NCBI GenBank assembly: GCA_937901895.1
Contig: CALGTD010000056.1
Coordinates: 1 to 52,039, forward strand
Source: an uncultured Spartobacteria bacterium
GTDB taxonomy: Bacteria > Verrucomicrobiota > Verrucomicrobiia > Chthoniobacterales > JAATET01
Length of the DNA: 52,039 nt
Direction: 5' to 3'
Shown piece after piece: positions 42,831 through 51,856 of this stretch (positions are counted from its first letter, which is position 1; the number at the start of each line of letters is the position of its first letter). Below the pieces are notes generated by a model. That model was not told the DNA's origin. It was given only the letters and a program-made list of their open reading frames with translations, and searched no databases. A program made the position numbers and the translations under genes.

Positions 42831-44132
42831 TCACCACCCGCGTTCGGCGACGGCGTCGATGTATCGCGTGATCGCGTCTGTGCGTGGTGGAGGGCTTTGG
42901 ATTGCCTCGACCTCGATGACCGCCGCGGCCACATCCTCGTTCTCCTCCCGGAGCTGGGTGGCCTCGACCCAATCGATGTAGTCGTTCATCTCCGTCGTCT
43001 GCTGCGTGAGCGCCGCGCGCATCTGCTCGGCGGCGGAGATCCGTTTGTCGACACGGCGTTTGGGACGCGCGGCCAGTTCGCGGACAATGGAGAGATATTC
43101 GTCGACCACGGGTTTGTAGAGGGGATGGGCACGGATGGAGAGGCGCAGCAGGCTGTCGGCTGTTTGCGCGAGAATGAAGGGCCCCCCCTGGCTGCGGGCG
43201 ATGGTTTCCAACGCGTAGGGGCCGGACATTGCGGCGACCTCGGGATGCTTCGGGTCGGGTAGTGGTTTCACGTCAAGGATCTCGGCAAGCTGGGTGGCGG
43301 TCTCGCGGGTCGAGAGAGGATCCACGCGGTTCGACGCAGAGGCGCGCGCGATGGCCAGCAGCCACTTGCGGCCGAGTTGCTCCCGATCGTTCTGCAGGGA
43401 GGGGAAGGCAGCAGGCAGGTCATTCAGGGCGCCGCGGGCCTTGCGCGGGGCGGAAAGGAATTCGCGCAACCCCTTGCGGCCTTCCGGTAGATCAAGCAGC
43501 GCCTCGATGAAGGCCGCGGATTGCGCGCGATAGATTGCGCGCGAGGTCGGGTCCAGCCGGGCCGGGTCGGTGTCGAGAAAGGACTCCAGTTTCGGAGTTT
43601 TCCCTCCGGCGAGGAGGCTCGAGTAGAGGCTGGCTTTCACTCCACCCCGTTTTGCCTGGAGGCGTTCGAGCACCCCTTCCGCCAGCCACGGTGGCGGCAT
43701 CTCGAAGGACCGGCCCGCGAGGATGGGGGTATTCCGATAGGCGTATTCAAGCGCGACCGCCGTGAGAATTTGCGCATCGAAATCCGAGGAATCGAGGTGG
43801 CTCAGGTCGAAGACGTCGATCTGGATCTTCGCGGTCTCGGCGTCCCCTTCATAAACCCCGAACTGTGATTTCGGCGGACGCTTCTTGTTGGGAGGCGGTG
43901 CGCCGATGTTCAGGATGATCGGCACCTTCCAGGGGTTCTCCTTTACCTGCAGAAGATCGAGAAACTCCTTTTTGAGATCCTCGGCCCGGATGGCGATCTT
44001 CGATCGGGTCGGGCCGCTGTCGGCATACACCACAAACTGCTCGGAGGAGCTTACCGAGCGTCTGGGCATCTCCAGAGCCGCGCCAAAGGTGGTGGCGATC
44101 GGCAGGAGGAAGGCAATGGTTTTGCGAATCAC
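42831..44132 (-). CDS. Exported protein of unknown function
   Basis: 433 residues from GTG at 44132, which overlaps the upstream stop as GTGA. A signal peptide (IRKTIAFLLPIATTFGAALE) and a mature part beginning PRRSVSSSEQFVVYADSGPTRSKIAIRAEDLKKEFLDLL. The sequence PPPWLAEGVLERLQAKRG sits where peptidase-like proteins carry a catalytic helix, but no HExxH motif is present. The C-terminus has an AEQMRAALTQQTTEMNDYIDWVEATQ helix. It looks like the peptidase-MA-like secreted proteins of this phylum, with the active site lost. The function is not known. Confidence 0.65.
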   Translation of the reverse strand: MIRKTIAFLLPIATTFGAALEMPRRSVSSSEQFVVYADSGPTRSKIAIRAEDLKKEFLDLLQVKENPWKVPIILNIGAPPPNKKRPPKSQFGVYEGDAETAKIQIDVFDLSHLDSSDFDAQILTAVALEYAYRNTPILAGRSFEMPPPWLAEGVLERLQAKRGGVKASLYSSLLAGGKTPKLESFLDTDPARLDPTSRAIYRAQSAAFIEALLDLPEGRKGLREFLSAPRKARGALNDLPAAFPSLQNDREQLGRKWLLAIARASASNRVDPLSTRETATQLAEILDVKPLPDPKHPEVAAMSGPYALETIARSQGGPFILAQTADSLLRLSIRAHPLYKPVVDEYLSIVRELAARPKRRVDKRISAAEQMRAALTQQTTEMNDYIDWVEATQLREENEDVAAAVIEVEAIQSPPPRTDAITRYIDAVAERGW

Positions 44133-44971
44133 GGCGAAGCGAACTGGATCACGGCCGCGTCGGGGCCGATCTCCACCTTCCGCGCATTTCGAAGGTTTTC
44201 CAGCTCCGAATAAAGCGCGATGTCCAGTCCTCCGAGCGACGACTCGACCAGCCCGGCCGCCCATTCCGGCAGGGGAATCCGGCCGACGGCCGCCCCTGTA
44301 GCGACGAGACCGGTGCCGCCGCCACGACTCACGGGCCGGTAGGAAATGGTGGAGAAAAGCCGCAGCCCCAATACCTTTCGCTCGGTGAACAGCGAGAACC
44401 CGTCCCCGTTGGGAGCGACCGCCGCCCGCGAGAAGGAAACGGATTTCACACTCCCGTCTCCGCCGGGCTGGAGCACCGTCGCGAGGTAGCTGTTCACGCT
44501 CTCCCAGGGGGCTTGCACCGGCTTTCCCGTCTCCGCGTTTTCCTGCAGTTTTCGTCGGGCGGTTTCCGCCACCTCGGGTTGCAATCTCGGGGCCGGTGGT
44601 GGCATCGCGGCCGGCTTGCGAACGAGCTGGATGACAACGGCGGCGAGCGCTCCGTAGAAGATCGTGCGCAGAAGGACGATGATGATCGTCGCGAGCGGAA
44701 ACTCCACCCGCGTCCGCGGCTTGCTTTTCGGAAGAGGAGCCGATTTCGGGACCGCCGCCTGCGGAGGAGGCGCCGGGTCAGCCGGGACGCGAGGCTGCGA
44801 AAGTGAAACGACGGGCGGTCCGACGGGTCTGGAGGCCGGGGCGGACACTGCAACGGTTGCGGCGGGATCGAGCCTCGCGCCGCAATCCTGGCAATATTGG
44901 ATCAGCGGGCTGTTCTCGAATCCGCACGCCGTGCAGCGAATCGCCGCCCCGCCGTTACCCGTGTCAGCCAT
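44129..44971 (-). CDS. Zinc-ribbon protein with a membrane helix
   Basis: 280 residues. Residues 13-31 are a zinc ribbon (CTACGFENSPLIQYCQDCG), followed by a proline-rich linker (about 45-85). A membrane helix (about 93-117; LATIIIVLLRTIFYGALAAVVIQLV) then leads to an extracytoplasmic domain (about 130-280; SVNSYLATVLQPGG, ISYRPVSRGGGTGLVATGAAVGRIPLPEWAAGL). No family name can be given. The ribbon faces the cytoplasm by the positive-inside rule. It overlaps the upstream FmdB-type gene by 8 bases and the following gene by 4. Confidence 0.68.
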   Translation of the reverse strand: MADTGNGGAAIRCTACGFENSPLIQYCQDCGARLDPAATVAVSAPASRPVGPPVVSLSQPRVPADPAPPPQAAVPKSAPLPKSKPRTRVEFPLATIIIVLLRTIFYGALAAVVIQLVRKPAAMPPPAPRLQPEVAETARRKLQENAETGKPVQAPWESVNSYLATVLQPGGDGSVKSVSFSRAAVAPNGDGFSLFTERKVLGLRLFSTISYRPVSRGGGTGLVATGAAVGRIPLPEWAAGLVESSLGGLDIALYSELENLRNARKVEIGPDAAVIQFASP

Positions 44972-45236
44972 CGGATTTCTTCGAGGCCGCGGGCTTGTCG
45001 CCGGAGGACTTCGAAGAGTTCTCCTTCTTCGCGGCGGCCTTGTAGCCCTCGCTGCGGTAATCGGTGATGTAGAACCCCGAGCCTTTGAAAATCAGGCCCG
45101 CACCTGTGCCGATGAGTCGCTTGACCTTCCCTTTGCACTTTTTGTCCGGGCACGTCTTCAAGGGCTCGTCTTTCATGGACTGAAAGATTTCGAACGTCTT
45201 ATGGCACTTGGCGCACTCGTATTCGTAAGTAGGCAT
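44964..45236 (-). CDS. FmdB-family zinc-ribbon protein
   Basis: 90 residues from ATG at 45236. MPTYEYECAKCHKTFEIFQSMKDEPLKTCPDKKC is the classic FmdB/CxxC zinc ribbon with four Cys. A short LIGTGAGLIFKGSGFYITDYRSEGYK segment and a basic, Ser/Lys-rich tail follow. FmdB proteins are thought to regulate amidases or transcription; evidence is weak. It leads a set of coupled minus-strand genes and is divergent from the transpeptidase pair. The ATG at 45263 would add 9 residues that do not fit the family. Confidence 0.85.
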   Translation of the reverse strand: MPTYEYECAKCHKTFEIFQSMKDEPLKTCPDKKCKGKVKRLIGTGAGLIFKGSGFYITDYRSEGYKAAAKKENSSKSSGDKPAASKKSDG

Positions 45237-45308
45237 GGGTGTGATTACCACCCACGCTAGCAATTGGCAGGCATTGCCGCAACGGCGTCGTCACGTCATC
45301 CGCAGTGC

Positions 45309-45337
45309 TTGACGGCGGGCGGGCCGTTTCATTTATT
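45309..45337 (+). promoter_or_regulatory. Putative sigma-70 promoter of the L,D-transpeptidase pair
   Basis: A TTGACG box (45309-45314), a 17-base spacer and TTTATT (45332-45337), 20 bases before the ATG at 45358. The -10 box is a poor match, so confidence is modest. Confidence 0.35.
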
Positions 45338-45357
45338 CCTCGCGCCCGACAGACCGC

Positions 45358-45963
45358 ATGAAGCTCCCGACGATTCTTTCCCTTGCCGCGGCCGCCGTGC
45401 TGGTCGGATGTGCTGGTTACGACACCCGACTCACCAGCACTTCGGTAAGCTATCTGGGGGGAGGGCACGAGATTGTCAGCCGTGGCAAGGCGTCCACGCT
45501 GGCGGAGGCCAACTCCTACTGGGATGGCGACGGTGTGTCTGGTCCGCCGTCGATCACAATCAACCTCACCGAGCAGGCGGCCTATTTCTACAAGGGAGCG
45601 AAGCTCGTCGGCGTTTCCGCGATTTCGAGCGGACGTGAGGGCTTCGACACGCCTACGGGGAGTTTCAAGATCATCCAGAAGAACAAGGATCATTACTCGA
45701 ACCTCTACGGCGAATATGTGGATGCCGCGGGCAACGTGATCCAGAAGGACGTCGACGTGACGAAGGATCCGAAGCCGCCGGGTGCGATCTTCAAGGGCGC
45801 CCCGATGCCGCATTTCATGAGGATCGTCGGCGGAGTGGGCATGCATGCGGGCTTCCTGCCCGGAGTGCCGGATTCGCATGGCTGCATCCGGATGCCGCCG
45901 GAGATGGCGGCCATTTTCTTCGAGAACGTCGAGAAGGGGACGCCGGTCCGGATTGTCCGATGA
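45358..45963 (+). CDS. L,D-transpeptidase (YkuD) lipoprotein 1
   Basis: 201 residues. Lipobox LVGC with acylated Cys18. The YkuD domain (about 65-201) runs from ITINLTEQAAYFYKGAKLVGV to the catalytic motif with His in MHAGFLPGV and Cys in SHGCIRMP. L,D-transpeptidases make 3-3 peptidoglycan links or tie lipoproteins to peptidoglycan; the lipid anchor places this one on the periplasmic face. A short conserved insert (NLYGEYVDAAGNVIQKDVDVTKD) is shared with the next gene. The next gene overlaps its stop by 4 bases. Confidence 0.9.
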   Translation: MKLPTILSLAAAAVLVGCAGYDTRLTSTSVSYLGGGHEIVSRGKASTLAEANSYWDGDGVSGPPSITINLTEQAAYFYKGAKLVGVSAISSGREGFDTPTGSFKIIQKNKDHYSNLYGEYVDAAGNVIQKDVDVTKDPKPPGAIFKGAPMPHFMRIVGGVGMHAGFLPGVPDSHGCIRMPPEMAAIFFENVEKGTPVRIVR

Positions 45964-46589
45964 GAAAGCTCCTCTTCCCGCTTGGTTGTGTCGTGGCGCT
46001 TGCCGCGTGCGAGACGACGCGGCAGGGAGGCTCCACAACCGTCCGGTCGCTCGATGAGTCGACGATGTTCCTCGGTGCGAACGGACGGGTGGTCACGGTG
46101 CCATCCAGTCGGGCGAAGGCGCGCGAAGCGGAAAGGACGGCCTACTGGAGAGGGGACGGTGTGTCCGGATCTCCGTCGATCACCGTCAACCTTTCGGAGC
46201 AGAAGGCCTATTTTTACAAGGGTGGCCAGCTTGTCGGGGAAACGCCAATTTCCAGCGGAAACGCGCAGAATCCGACGCCCCGGGGCGTGTTCAAGGTCAT
46301 TCAGCGCAACAAGAATCACCGCTCAAATCTCTACGGCGACTACGTCAACGATGCCGGATATCCCGTTGTGCAGAACGTCGACGTGACTCGGGATCCGCGT
46401 CCGCCCGGCACGAAATTCCAGGGGGCGCCGATGCCGTATTTCCTGCGCATTCACGGCGGGGTGGGCCTTCACGCCGGCTATCTGCCGGGCTTTCCGGATT
46501 CGCACGGATGCATCCGCCTCCCCGATCACATGGCTGAAGCCTTCTTCGAAAACGCGCCGCTCGGCACGCCGGTGCGCGTCGTGAACTAG
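45960..46589 (+). CDS. L,D-transpeptidase (YkuD) lipoprotein 2, tandem paralogue
   Basis: 209 residues, ATGA overlap with the first copy. Signal peptide with lipobox LAAC (Cys17). The domain matches copy 1 motif by motif: ITVNLSEQKAYFYKGGQLVGE, NLYGDYVNDAGYPVVQNVDVTRD, GGVGLHAGYLPG and SHGCIRLP with the catalytic Cys. The paralogues differ mainly in the N-terminal linker, so this is a tandem duplication. Its stop overlaps the convergent helicase stop by 4 bases. Confidence 0.9.
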   Translation: MRKLLFPLGCVVALAACETTRQGGSTTVRSLDESTMFLGANGRVVTVPSSRAKAREAERTAYWRGDGVSGSPSITVNLSEQKAYFYKGGQLVGETPISSGNAQNPTPRGVFKVIQRNKNHRSNLYGDYVNDAGYPVVQNVDVTRDPRPPGTKFQGAPMPYFLRIHGGVGLHAGYLPGFPDSHGCIRLPDHMAEAFFENAPLGTPVRVVN

Positions 46590-48979
46590 CGGGTCGGCGG
46601 GCGGAGGCGAACGGACCGCTCCGCGGCTGGAAGCGCCGGCAGTGCATCCGGAGAAGCGGGCTGAGCACCCAGTTGCGCACGGGCGGCGGCGACGAATTCC
46701 TCCCATCTCGGCACGTCCGGAGCTGGCGCGTGAACGACATGCCGCAGCAAACTGCGCCACTCCAGCAAGGCCCGCTCCACGTCGCCCGTGGACACCTCGG
46801 TTCCGGCGAGAGCCGCCGCGCCTTTCGACTGGTAGTGCTCGAGGATTTCCCAGGTTCCCTCTCCGAACCCCGGACAAAGTCCGGCGTGCAGGTAGCCTTC
46901 GTGGTCAACGTGTCCGTAGGCCGCGCGCGCTGCGACGGCGAGCCGGCCGCTTGCGCCACCGGCATCCGCGAACCGATGCCCGCCGCGGAGATTCGCGAGA
47001 TGACAGACCATCTCCGTCACGTCGTAGGACTCGTCCTCCAACGCCGCCGCAATCATCAGTCCCTCGCCGGACTGGAACCGGCAGAAAATGCGTCCGCGTG
47101 CCGTGGGCCGGCCATTTTCATCGACGAGCCCCAGCTTTCGCCATGCATGCGCGGGCGATCCGGCCGGAGGCTGAAATTGAACCGGCCCCGTCGTGTAGCC
47201 CGTTTCCGCGGCGACAGCGACACGACGACGCGGAGGATCAAGCAGCGGACGCTGCAGGGAGTCTACGAGTGCGGGAATGTGAATCGTTCCGGGATCGAGC
47301 TGAAGGGCAACCGCGCTGCCGCGGGACACCAGACCGAGCGGTGCCGCGCCGAGGAATCCGCCCGCGAGCAAGGGGACGACATGGTCCAGAAACTCCGCCT
47401 CGGAAAAGGTTTCGTCCTTCGCGAGATGGAGCTTCTTTTGAATCCAGCCCGCGGGCCGGATCCGTCCGGCGGAGTCTGCGGGATGGCCGATCGTAATTTC
47501 CTTTCCGTAGCGGAAGCCGGTGTCATTCCGCAGCCGGCAGAGACGGCCCGGGCCGAATTTTTCCGCCACTGCGGCAATGCGAAGCGCGGGCAGCCATTTG
47601 TCGCGATGCCGGGCAAGGCAGTCTGCAAGCGGGGTCTCCACGGATTTCGCGGTCTTCAGCGCCTGCCATTCCCCGTGGGAATCGAGAAACTCCTCGCGGG
47701 TCGGTCCGAAGCGATTGGGCGGCTCCGGAGCGGACTCCGCATGCACGAATCCGGCGTTCACCTTCTGCCGGCTGAAAAGCCGGTCTCCGGCGGCGGCGGC
47801 CGCCTCGAGCGGTGATTCGCCATGCGCGTCCGCCTCCTCCATCACGCGGATCAGCGTCGGCCAGTCGAGCTCGTTGACGCGGCGGAGCCGGCGTGGCGCG
47901 CCATCGTGCAGGCCCGGACTGCCATGCGCGGTGAGAACGGTTCCCTTTTCATCCAGCCCCCTCCGTCCCGCGCGGCCAAACATCTGGAGCAATTCGTCGG
48001 ATCGGAGCTCTCGTTGGAACGGGCCGTCGAAATACGACGTGTTGGCAACCATCGTCGAACGAACGGAAAAATTGATCCCGGCGGCGAGGCCGGTGGTTGC
48101 GACGATCACCCGGAGATGGCCGTTTTTTGCGAGGGGTTCGATCCAGCCGGCACGTGCAGCGTAGGGCAGTCCGCTGTGGTGAAATGCCACGCGCCTTGGG
48201 ATGAGCCGGGACAGATCGCGGCCGAGCAGGCGTTCGGCTTCGGGCCGGAGCGGGATGCCGTCGTCGATCGGAAGTGCCTCCGCGATCTTGCGGGCGATTC
48301 GTTCCGCCTCCTTGCGGCGGGGGGCAAAGATGAGCAGTGGCGCAAGACCCGCCACCATCGCGCCGACCGCGACCCGCGGCCAGAATCCCTCCACCGGAAC
48401 GCGAGGCAGATTTTCCACCGGCAGTTCCTCGAGCGGAACGGGCCGCTGACTTTCGCGCACGAGGTGGGGATCGCGCCCGAGGCGCTGCAGCCACTCCGCG
48501 ACGTCGCCGGGATTGCGCACGCTGCCACTCAGTAGAAGAAGCTGGGTCGAGGCTGGAGACAGCGCGAGGGCGAGCTCGTAATTCAGTCCGCGGCGCGAAT
48601 CCGCGAGCATCTGGTATTCGTCGATCACGAGAAACGCCGGTGCGCGCCGGACGAGGATGCGCTCCCGTTGCGTCTCGAGAGTCGCCACCAGCACGGGCGC
48701 ATCCGCCTGCTCCGTGCGGTCTCCGGTCGCGAGGCCGACACGCCAGCCGCGCTCGCGCCATTCGCGCCATTTGTCGTTTGCCAGCGCGCGCGTTGGAACC
48801 GTGTAGACCGCCTGACCGTGCCGCGTGGCGTCGCCGGATTCGACGAACAGCTCGAAGATGCGGGTCTTTCCGGCGCCGGTTGGCGCGTCGACGATCACGT
48901 CCCGTCCGGCGCGGAGCGCCCGCACGGCGTCCTGCTGCCAGAGATCCGGCACGTTGAGCGGGATCTCGAGCGTCTGCAT
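46586..48979 (-). CDS. Ski2-like superfamily 2 helicase (DEYQ box)
   Basis: 797 residues. Motif I APTGAGKT (32-39), motif II DEYQ (120-123, in place of the usual DExH), motif III SGSVRN, and in the second RecA domain a motif VI of QMFGRAGRRGLDEKG, which is the Ski2-type ending. A long C-terminal part of about 430 residues follows (winged helix and helical bundle expected in Ski2-like enzymes). The family unwinds DNA or RNA; the bacterial role is unclear. Its stop overlaps the second transpeptidase stop. The DEYQ box is unusual for the family and should not be read as an inactive site, since the Asp-Glu is kept. Confidence 0.85.
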   Translation of the reverse strand: MQTLEIPLNVPDLWQQDAVRALRAGRDVIVDAPTGAGKTRIFELFVESGDATRHGQAVYTVPTRALANDKWREWRERGWRVGLATGDRTEQADAPVLVATLETQRERILVRRAPAFLVIDEYQMLADSRRGLNYELALALSPASTQLLLLSGSVRNPGDVAEWLQRLGRDPHLVRESQRPVPLEELPVENLPRVPVEGFWPRVAVGAMVAGLAPLLIFAPRRKEAERIARKIAEALPIDDGIPLRPEAERLLGRDLSRLIPRRVAFHHSGLPYAARAGWIEPLAKNGHLRVIVATTGLAAGINFSVRSTMVANTSYFDGPFQRELRSDELLQMFGRAGRRGLDEKGTVLTAHGSPGLHDGAPRRLRRVNELDWPTLIRVMEEADAHGESPLEAAAAAGDRLFSRQKVNAGFVHAESAPEPPNRFGPTREEFLDSHGEWQALKTAKSVETPLADCLARHRDKWLPALRIAAVAEKFGPGRLCRLRNDTGFRYGKEITIGHPADSAGRIRPAGWIQKKLHLAKDETFSEAEFLDHVVPLLAGGFLGAAPLGLVSRGSAVALQLDPGTIHIPALVDSLQRPLLDPPRRRVAVAAETGYTTGPVQFQPPAGSPAHAWRKLGLVDENGRPTARGRIFCRFQSGEGLMIAAALEDESYDVTEMVCHLANLRGGHRFADAGGASGRLAVAARAAYGHVDHEGYLHAGLCPGFGEGTWEILEHYQSKGAAALAGTEVSTGDVERALLEWRSLLRHVVHAPAPDVPRWEEFVAAARAQLGAQPASPDALPALPAAERSVRLRPPTR

Positions 48980-49081
48980 GAAAATGCATTACGCCAGAGC
49001 GCAAAGGTTGTCACACGCGTGGTTTTTTCGATTGCGAATCCATGCACGGAGGAGTCTGGTCTTGGAAAACCAATCAGCGAT

Positions 49082-50107
49082 ATGAGCGACTCCTCTTTGC
49101 AGAGACGGGAGTTTTTGAAACGGCTTGGCCTCGCGGGTGCCGGCCTGGCAATCGGCGGCGCGGAAATGCCGCAAAGCCACGCCCAGGAAAATCAGGCGAA
49201 GCCGGGCGAATGGAAGGTGCCCCGACGGAAGTTCGGCCGGCACGATTTCACGGTCTCGGCGCTCGCGCTTGGCGGACATGCGCTCCGCCTCGCGTCCGAC
49301 GAGGAGGCGGCGAAGATGATCGATACCGCCGAGGAACTCGGGATCGATTTTCTCGACAACTGCTGGGACTACCACGACGGCGCGTCCGAGGAGCTGATGG
49401 GGAAGCTGATCGACGGGCGTCGCGACAAATTTTTCGTGATGACCAAGGTCTGCACGCACTTTGACGGCGGATACAAGGAGGCGATGCGGATGCTCGATGA
49501 GTCGCTGGCGAGGCTGCGAACCGATTACCTCGATCTCTGGCAGTGGCATGCGGTCGCGACGATGGAGCAGGTGGAAAAAGGCTTCGCTCCGGGAGGCGTC
49601 GTCGAGGCCCTGACCGAGGCGAAGAAGAGTGGCAAGGTCCGGTATGTCGGATTTACCGGGCACACGAACCCGCAGGTGCATCTGGCGGTGCTTGCCCACA
49701 AGTATCCGTTCGATTCGTGCCAGTTTCCGGTGTCCGCGGTGGAGGCCAGCGGCGGTGGATTCGTGGAGACCGTGCTCCCGGAAGTTGTGAAACAGGGCAT
49801 CGCTCCGCTGGCGATGAAAACCTTCGCGGGCGGATTTCAGCCTGTGGAAGCGGGCTTGATCACGGTGGAGGAGGGGCTGACGTTCTCGTGGTCCCAGCCG
49901 ATTACCACGGTGGTCAGCGGCGTGCGTTCCGACGCCCAGCTGCGGCAGAATGCGGGCATCGCGGCGAGTTACAAGCCGATGACCCATGAGCAGCAACTCG
50001 CGTTGATCGAGCGTGTGAAGCCCGCGGCGGAATCCCTGCGTTTCCAACCCTACCGGAAATGGATGAGCTATCGCGACGGAGACTCCGCCGTTCGCGGTCT
50101 CGCATGA
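49082..50107 (+). CDS. Tat-exported aldo/keto reductase
   Basis: 341 residues from ATG at 49082. Twin-arginine signal SLQRREFLKRLGLAGAG (residues 5-21). The (beta/alpha)8 domain has the reductase tetrad as far as can be seen: Asp and Tyr in DFLDNCWDYHDG, Lys in FVMTKVCTHFD, and His in LDLWQWHAV. NADPH-binding signs near the C-terminus include VVSGVRSDAQLRQN. Export by Tat suggests that it folds with its cofactor before export. The substrate is unknown. Upstream in-frame starts run through the divergent helicase and are rejected. Confidence 0.88.
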   Translation: MSDSSLQRREFLKRLGLAGAGLAIGGAEMPQSHAQENQAKPGEWKVPRRKFGRHDFTVSALALGGHALRLASDEEAAKMIDTAEELGIDFLDNCWDYHDGASEELMGKLIDGRRDKFFVMTKVCTHFDGGYKEAMRMLDESLARLRTDYLDLWQWHAVATMEQVEKGFAPGGVVEALTEAKKSGKVRYVGFTGHTNPQVHLAVLAHKYPFDSCQFPVSAVEASGGGFVETVLPEVVKQGIAPLAMKTFAGGFQPVEAGLITVEEGLTFSWSQPITTVVSGVRSDAQLRQNAGIAASYKPMTHEQQLALIERVKPAAESLRFQPYRKWMSYRDGDSAVRGLA

Positions 50108-50347
50108 GATTGTTTGCAAGCATTTTGCTTGTTCGGCGCCGTAAATTACGGTAGACCTCCCGAGTCAAGTGGCGTCAGCCATGCGAATGACGAATCAAGT
50201 GGTGCGTGGGACGTCGGAGGGGGGGATTTCCGTTTCAAGGTCCGGTGGACCTTGAGCGAATGGCATTTTGTCGATCCGGTCCGCGTTCAACACCTGCTTC
50301 CAGTCCGATGGATGGCGTCGATGCACATCAACCTCCAAGGAGAAGCC

Positions 50348-50968
50348 ATGAAAATTCGCACAGCAGAAAACGAATCGGGGCGCGCGTCGGCGTGCGGGGT
50401 GGAGTCTGGGATTAATCCCGGCCGTCGATTTGGCACTCGCGCAGCGCGACGGGTGCTTGGTGCCGTGTGTTTGTGCCTTGCGGCCGCTGACGCGTTTGCG
50501 CAGAAGGCCAAGGAAGGTTCGTTCGAAAGATTCGACGGGACATACAAAGGGAAATTGGTTCTTTCCCAGCCTCCAGCCGCGGCGGTCAGAGGGCGGTCCT
50601 CCGGAAAACTTCGCGCCAGAAAGAACGGGATTGGAGGGGAACTGGAACTCCGGAGTGTGCTCGTCGTGGTGCCGAACCGCGCCATCATCCAGCGGGATCT
50701 GAACTTCTCCCGGCGCACGTTTCGTTCGTCCTCGCTGTTGGCATAGGCCGCCGGAGCCTCGCCGGGCAGGGGAAAGGGCCGCTATTCATTCAGGGGCAAA
50801 TTGCTGCGATACAAGGACAAGTCCGTATTTCAGGAGGGCACGACTGCGATTCCTGTTTGAATCAAGGGGACAGCCCGGTTCCGTTCCCGGGTTGTGGGGA
50901 TCAAGGAGGTTTGGAATATCGATGGTGTCCGGGCGGTGTTCGCCTACAAATTCCGGCCACGGAAGTAG
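50348..50968 (+). pseudogene. Decayed gene of unknown function with two internal stops
   Basis: It has a good start: Shine-Dalgarno AAGGAG 8 bases before ATG 50348. A plausible signal follows a basic lead (RRVLGAVCLCLAAADAFA). The frame then runs SFERFDGTYKGKLVL to a TAG at 50744. The same frame continues with coding character (KGRYSFRGKLLRYKDKSVFQEG), a TGA at 50858, and IKGTARFRSRVVGIKEVWNIDGVRAVFAYKFRPRK ending at 50966-50968. Two nonsense codons in one frame suggest a dead gene, although a genuine short protein ending at 50746 with a separate downstream peptide cannot be excluded. The remaining strand-rich residues match no family I know. Confidence 0.55.
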
Positions 50969-50998
50969 ACTCGTCCTTTCCGCGGAGCGGCCGGGGCG

Positions 50999-51802
50999 TT
51001 ACGACAGCTCGAAGAGGGTGATTTCCGGTGGGCAGTGGAAGCGCATCGGGATGCTGACCGTGCCCACGCCGCGCGTCACGTAGAGGTGGCGGTCCCCGTC
51101 GCGGAAGAGGCCGGCATCGTAATTCCGGCCCCACGAAGGCAGCCGTAGCGCCCCGAAAAACGGAGCCCGGATTTGTCCGCCGTGGGTATGCCCCGAAATC
51201 TGCAGCCGCGCGCGCGGATCGCGAATGATGTCGAACGGATCGGGCTCGTGCACGAGCAGGATGAACCGGACGTCCGCCTCCGCAGGCATCGCGGCAGCTG
51301 GATTCGGCCTGCCGCCCCAGTAGCTTTCCAGCCCCGCCAGTTGCCATCCGGACACTCCCGGGATCGGCACGCTTTCGTTTCGCAGCACGCGAACACCTGC
51401 GGACTCGAGGGCGGAAACGATCACCCGGTCGTCGGACCATTGATCGTGATTTCCGAGCACGGCGAACGAACCGAGGCGTGCCTGGACTCGCGCGGCCAGC
51501 GCGGCGAACTCGTCGAAGCGTTTCGTGCTTCTCGTGACGTAGTCGCCGAGGTGGCACACGAGGTCGGGCTCGGCGGCATCGATCAGTGCAAAGATGTGTC
51601 GAAGATAACCCGTCTCGAAGAGGGGATCGAAATGAACATCGCTGATCGCAGCGATCCGCAGAGGATGTCCCAGTCCAAGATCAAGCGGGACGAGCTCGAT
51701 GCGAACGGAGTGGCGCTCGAGCAGGTGCGCATAAGCCGGGGTGCCCGCGCCCAGCACGCCTGCGCCAATCAAGTTTCGAAGAAAGGTGCGGCGTCGGAGC
51801 AT
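50999..51802 (-). CDS. Tat-exported metallophosphoesterase (YaeI/YkuE-like)
   Basis: 267 residues from ATG at 51802; the ATG at 51811 adds 3 residues. Twin-arginine signal LRRRTFLRNLIGAG. The calcineurin-type metal sites are all present: D-x-H in ISDVHFDP, LGDYV, GNHD in AVLGNHDQWS, and GHTHGGQ near the end. Family members hydrolyse phosphodiesters, including lipid A precursors or nucleotides; here the exact substrate is open. The mature enzyme is periplasmic. It is followed by the decayed gene and preceded by a strong terminator. Confidence 0.88.
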   Translation of the reverse strand: MLRRRTFLRNLIGAGVLGAGTPAYAHLLERHSVRIELVPLDLGLGHPLRIAAISDVHFDPLFETGYLRHIFALIDAAEPDLVCHLGDYVTRSTKRFDEFAALAARVQARLGSFAVLGNHDQWSDDRVIVSALESAGVRVLRNESVPIPGVSGWQLAGLESYWGGRPNPAAAMPAEADVRFILLVHEPDPFDIIRDPRARLQISGHTHGGQIRAPFFGALRLPSWGRNYDAGLFRDGDRHLYVTRGVGTVSIPMRFHCPPEITLFELS

Positions 51803-51856
51803 GGCGCCCAATGAACGGCGGGCGCGCGCAGCCTCAAGTGAAGTTTCGGTGAAAAG

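Noticed and set aside
50117..50131. CAAGC-ATTTT-GCTTG hairpin after the aldo/keto reductase gene
   Set aside because: Only a 5-bp stem with no following T-run, too weak to call a terminator.
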